Shown here: in pieces, positions 60,983 to 64,000 of the stretch | Layout of the letters: the number at the start of each line of letters is the position of its first letter | Numbering within the stretch: the first letter of the stretch is position 1 | Source: Gammaproteobacteria bacterium | GTDB taxonomy: Bacteria > Pseudomonadota > Gammaproteobacteria > Pseudomonadales > Pseudohongiellaceae | NCBI GenBank assembly: GCA_029246545.1 | Contig: JAQWMX010000003.1 | Location: 1 to 64,000, forward strand | Length of the DNA stretch: 64,000 nt | Direction of reading: 5' to 3' | Made by a program: the position numbers and the translations under genes | The notes under the pieces: generated by a model | The model's database searches: none | Seen by the model: the letters and a program-made list of their open reading frames with translations, nothing else | What the model was told of the DNA's origin: nothing

Positions 60983-62500
60983 ATGAGCGAACTGGATACA
61001 AACCTAAAACTTGCAAATGACTATTTACAAAAATTTAAAGATAAGCCTATAGGTCATTTTATAAATGGCAAGATGGATTTTCCTTCAGGATCCGAAACCT
61101 ATACCAATATCACACCTGTCGATCAGAGTGAATTAGGTGAGATAGTTCGTGGTACAGCTGATGATGTGGATCGTGCTTGTAATGCTGCAGAGGCAGCCTT
61201 TACTGATTGGCGTGATATGCCAGGTGCTGAGCGTAAAAAATTACTAAATCATTTTGCCGATAAAATCGTCGAGAGGGCTGAAGAAATAGCCCTGGTAGAA
61301 TCCATGGACTGTGGTCAGGCAATTCGTTTTATGAAGCAGGCTGCGGTACGGGGTGCTGCAAATTTCCGCTTTTTCGCCGATAAGGCACCTGAAGCGCGCA
61401 ATGGGAAATCCTTACATCAAGATGAGCATACCAACTATACAATCAGAACGCCGATTGGTCCTGTAGGCGTTATTACCCCCTGGAATACACCATTCATGTT
61501 ATCTACTTGGAAAATTGCACCAGCACTGGCAGCAGGCTGTACTGTGGTGCATAAACCGGCCCAACAAACCACCTTAAGTGCCATGTTGTTAGCTGATATA
61601 GCTAAAGATGCAGGCTTACCTGATGGAGTCTGGAATACAGTAAATGGTTTTGGTGAGGTTGTAGGTAAAGCGTTGACTGAGCACCAGGCCATTAAGGCGA
61701 TAGCTCTGGTCGGAGCAAGCGTCACGGGTAGCCACTTAATGCGCCAAGGTGCTGATACATTAAAGCGGATGCATTTTGAATTAGGTGGTAAGAATCCTGT
61801 CATCGTTTTTGATGATGCGGACTTTGATAGAGCACTTGATGCTGTTGTATTTATGATTTACAGCCTGAACGGTCAACGCTGTACATCGTCTAGCCGCCTG
61901 CTGATTCAATCGGGTATAAAAGAGAAATTTATGGCTGCATTGCAAGAGCGTGTAGCAAATTTACGTGTAGGACATCCCCTTGATCCGCAAACCGAAGTAG
62001 GGCCATTAGTGCATGCCGAACACTATGAAAAAGTGATGAGTTATATGGATATCGCCAAAGAAGATGGAGCAACCACACTAGTGGGTGGTACCTGTCGTGA
62101 AGATCTGGGTAGTGGCAACTATGTTGCTCCAACACTTTTCACAGAAGCTAATAATACTATGCGGATTTCCAGAGAAGAGATTTTTGGCCCAGTGTTAACA
62201 GCCATCGATTTTGAAACAGAAGAAGAGGCACTTGAGATAGCAAACGATAGTGAATATGGTTTAACCGCTTATATTTGGACTGAGAATAATGGGCGTGCCA
62301 TGCGGATGGCAACTAAAGTTGAAACCGGCATGTTATGGGTTAATTCTGAAAATAACAGAAATTTACCTTCACCATTTGGTGGCATAAAGATGTCTGGTAT
62401 TGGTCGTGATGGTGGTGATTATAGTTTTGATTTCTACATGGAAACTAAAAACGTTTGTATTGCGCATGGTACTCACCGCGTACCTGTACTTGGGCGATAA
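60983..62500 (+). CDS. hpaE: 5-carboxymethyl-2-hydroxymuconate semialdehyde dehydrogenase
   Basis: 505 residues. Aldehyde dehydrogenase with PWNTPFMLSTWKIAPALAAGCTVVHKPAQ, FELGGKNPVIVFDDAD, the catalytic Cys in NGQRCTSSSRLL (about 298) and NLPSPFGGIKMSGIGRDGG. Length and position next to hpaF/hpaH fit HpaE. It oxidises 5-carboxymethyl-2-hydroxymuconic semialdehyde with NAD+. AAAGG precedes the ATG. Confidence 0.92.
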   Translation: MSELDTNLKLANDYLQKFKDKPIGHFINGKMDFPSGSETYTNITPVDQSELGEIVRGTADDVDRACNAAEAAFTDWRDMPGAERKKLLNHFADKIVERAEEIALVESMDCGQAIRFMKQAAVRGAANFRFFADKAPEARNGKSLHQDEHTNYTIRTPIGPVGVITPWNTPFMLSTWKIAPALAAGCTVVHKPAQQTTLSAMLLADIAKDAGLPDGVWNTVNGFGEVVGKALTEHQAIKAIALVGASVTGSHLMRQGADTLKRMHFELGGKNPVIVFDDADFDRALDAVVFMIYSLNGQRCTSSSRLLIQSGIKEKFMAALQERVANLRVGHPLDPQTEVGPLVHAEHYEKVMSYMDIAKEDGATTLVGGTCREDLGSGNYVAPTLFTEANNTMRISREEIFGPVLTAIDFETEEEALEIANDSEYGLTAYIWTENNGRAMRMATKVETGMLWVNSENNRNLPSPFGGIKMSGIGRDGGDYSFDFYMETKNVCIAHGTHRVPVLGR

Positions 62501-62539
62501 TTAAAAAAAGCACTTCACTGTTATTTAGGAGTAAACACT

Positions 62540-62920
62540 ATGGCTCATTTTGTTCTTGAATATTCTGATAACCTTGAACAGGATCAGAATTCTATTCAAA
62601 ATTTATTTAGTGCTTTGCATGAAGCGGCAGCAGAAACGAAATTATTTCCACTCAAAGGTATTCGCAGTCGTGCTTATTGTTGTGAGCAATATCGTATGGC
62701 AGATGGCAATTCACAACATGGTTTTGCTCATCTACAATTTCTACTTGGAACAGGACGTACGATGGAAGAAAGGCAAGGCGCGGCTGATTTATTTTTTGAG
62801 GTTTTCACTCAGCATTTTTCGTCGCAGTGTGAGGAGCACGGAATGGCCTTGTCTTTTGAAATGAAAGAATTAGAGCCTGTGTTGAAATTCAACAAAAACA
62901 ATATTCAGGATTATTTATAA
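62540..62920 (+). CDS. hpaF: 5-carboxymethyl-2-hydroxymuconate isomerase
   Basis: 126 residues, the same length as E. coli HpaF. Pattern: MAHFVLEYSDNL (the N-terminal region used in the tautomerase-type trimer, but the proton-transfer residue is Pro/Met region), IRSRAYCCEQYRMADG, GFAHLQFLLGTGRTMEERQ. It isomerises the keto-enol form of 5-carboxymethyl-2-hydroxymuconate. AGGAG precedes ATG 62540. hpaH starts immediately after its stop. Confidence 0.88.
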   Translation: MAHFVLEYSDNLEQDQNSIQNLFSALHEAAAETKLFPLKGIRSRAYCCEQYRMADGNSQHGFAHLQFLLGTGRTMEERQGAADLFFEVFTQHFSSQCEEHGMALSFEMKELEPVLKFNKNNIQDYL

Positions 62921-63724
62921 ATGTTGACCGAACAACAAATACAAGAAGCAGCTGATAATCTGTATGCAGCTGAACAAGGGCGTGAGCAAATTGCACCTTT
63001 AACTTTGACTCATCCCGATATGGACATGGATGATGCTTATGCAGTTCAAACAGCTTGGGTGCAGCGTAAAATTGAAGATGGGCGCAAAGTGATTGGTTAT
63101 AAAATTGGTCTGACTTCTAGAGCCATGCAGCGCGTTATGAAAATTGAAACACCAGATTATGGCGTGTTGTTGGATGATATGATTTTCGAAGATGGTAGCG
63201 ATATTGTTACAGCTGATTTTCTTGATCCGCAAATTGAAGTTGAATTAGCTTTTGTTTTAAAGAAAACCTTATCCGGTGAAAATGTCACCGTTGAAGAAGT
63301 AATGGATGCTACCGATTATGTTATCCCGGCTTTCGAACTTATTGCAGCACGCAGTGTTCGTGCAAATCCAGAGACAGGTTATACCCGCAAAGTTTTCGAC
63401 ACGATTGCTGATAATGCAGCGAACGCTGGCATTATTACAGGCGGAAGCAGAGTTGATCCAAAAGAAGTGGATTTACGTTGGTGTGGGGCGATTGTGGAAT
63501 CGAATGGGGTGATTGAGCAAACAGGTTTAGCTGCTGCAGTGTTAGGACATCCAGCTAAAGGTATCTGTTGGATTGCTAAACGTTTTGCGCCACATGGCAT
63601 TTCATTGGAGCCTGGTCAGGTATTGTTATCAGGGTCATTTACTGCACCGATAAAAGTTAAAGCTGGCGATAAAGTTACTGCTGATTATGGTGACCTAGGA
63701 AAAATTTTAGTAAATTTTGTGTAA
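62921..63724 (+). CDS. hpaH: 2-oxo-hept-3-ene-1,7-dioate hydratase
   Basis: 267 residues, equal to E. coli HpaH. FAH-superfamily hydratase with GYKIGLTSRAMQRVMKIETPDYGVLLDDMIF, QIEVELAFVL (Glu ligands), and VLGHPAKGICWIAKRF. It hydrates the dioate to 4-hydroxy-2-oxoheptane-1,7-dioate, the substrate for HpaI. The ATG is directly adjacent to the hpaF stop, so they are translationally coupled. Confidence 0.92.
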   Translation: MLTEQQIQEAADNLYAAEQGREQIAPLTLTHPDMDMDDAYAVQTAWVQRKIEDGRKVIGYKIGLTSRAMQRVMKIETPDYGVLLDDMIFEDGSDIVTADFLDPQIEVELAFVLKKTLSGENVTVEEVMDATDYVIPAFELIAARSVRANPETGYTRKVFDTIADNAANAGIITGGSRVDPKEVDLRWCGAIVESNGVIEQTGLAAAVLGHPAKGICWIAKRFAPHGISLEPGQVLLSGSFTAPIKVKAGDKVTADYGDLGKILVNFV

Positions 63725-63778
63725 AGTTTTTAAAAACTTCTTTAAAAAATATTTATAAAAATAAGTTGAGTGAACCTT

Positions 63779-64000
63779 ATGGAAATTCCAAAGAATAAAT
63801 TTAAAGCAGCATTGCAGGGTGAGAAAAAACTCTACGGTATGTTTTTAGGTATTCCTAATACCAGTGTTGCTGAACTTTGTGCCGGTGCGGGTTTTGATTG
63901 GTTAATCATTGACGGCGAGCACAGTCCTTTTGATATTCAATCAATCATGGCCCATCTGCAAGCTATGTCTTCTTTTTCTGTCTCAGCGATTGTGCGTCCA
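63779..64000 (+). CDS. hpaI: 4-hydroxy-2-oxoheptanedioate aldolase, N-terminal part
   Basis: The window ends 74 codons into the gene. The start MEIPKNKFKAALQGEKKLYG and ELCAGAGFDWLIIDGEHSPFD match HpaI; the His in GEH is the family catalytic base. It cleaves 4-hydroxy-2-oxoheptane-1,7-dioate to pyruvate and succinic semialdehyde. hpaH precedes it by 54 bp. Confidence 0.9.
   Translation, partial: MEIPKNKFKAALQGEKKLYGMFLGIPNTSVAELCAGAGFDWLIIDGEHSPFDIQSIMAHLQAMSSFSVSAIVRP

Overview
This 64 kb window has low GC (roughly 40 percent by eye) and looks like the chromosome of a free-living, aerobic, probably marine gammaproteobacterium. The reasons are an Arg-ACG tRNA of proteobacterial type, a BtuB receptor under a cobalamin riboswitch, a Na+-pumping oxaloacetate decarboxylase, PntAB, and two aromatic-ring catabolic clusters with the regulator types usual in Gammaproteobacteria. 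The exact genus cannot be read from the sequence. There are no phage genes, no CRISPR array and no rRNA. The only mobile element is a decayed IS3-family remnant near 46.2-46.6 kb.

Layout. 0-6 kb: tRNA-Arg, small secreted proteins, an FAD aromatic hydroxylase, a truncated acyl-CoA synthetase, a DUF6152 cassette, cytochrome b561, and four copies of a 30-bp palindromic intergenic repeat. 6-18 kb: CDP-alcohol phosphatidyltransferase, a true penicillin-G-acylase-type Ntn hydrolase, DoxX, threonine dehydratase preceded by an 8-bp tandem repeat, a secreted lipase-like hydrolase, riboswitch-controlled btuB, and small secreted NTF2-like and cupin proteins. 18-22 kb: the complete oadGAB operon and xthA. 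22.7-25.9 kb: a second DUF6152 / secreted-protein / metallo-beta-lactamase-fold cassette.

26-36 kb is a complete hydroquinone and hydroxyquinol degradation regulon. A seven-gene minus-strand operon encodes the two-subunit hydroquinone 1,2-dioxygenase, 4-hydroxymuconic semialdehyde dehydrogenase, maleylacetate reductase, a Rieske protein, a Dabb protein and 3-oxoadipyl-CoA thiolase. A second minus-strand operon supplies hydroxyquinol 1,2-dioxygenase and a fused 3-oxoacid CoA-transferase. An IclR/PcaR-type regulator gene sits between them, and both operons are preceded by the same three-half-site operator architecture (GTTC-N7-GAAC-N16-GAAC). Together the enzymes take hydroquinone or hydroxyquinol to acetyl-CoA and succinyl-CoA.

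36-50 kb holds secreted and periplasmic enzymes (BBE-like flavoenzyme, serine hydrolase, amidohydrolase, prolyl-aminopeptidase-like hydrolase, M28 peptidase), several gene remnants, the IS3 remnant and pntAB. 50-54 kb: a cupin gene broken by an in-frame amber codon and two convergent sulfatases. 54.2-58.8 kb: an unusual respiratory module of a Tat-exported DsrE-like protein, one 890-residue polypeptide that joins CcoN, CcoO and two further cytochrome c domains, a CcoQ-like peptide, and a membrane-anchored TsdA-like diheme cytochrome c. This is the best candidate for an undescribed system. 59.5-64 kb: the homoprotocatechuate meta-cleavage branch (hpaR, a FAH-family hpaG-like gene, hpaE, hpaF, hpaH and the start of hpaI), divergently arranged around a MarR-type palindrome. 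The ring-cleavage gene hpaD is not in the window.
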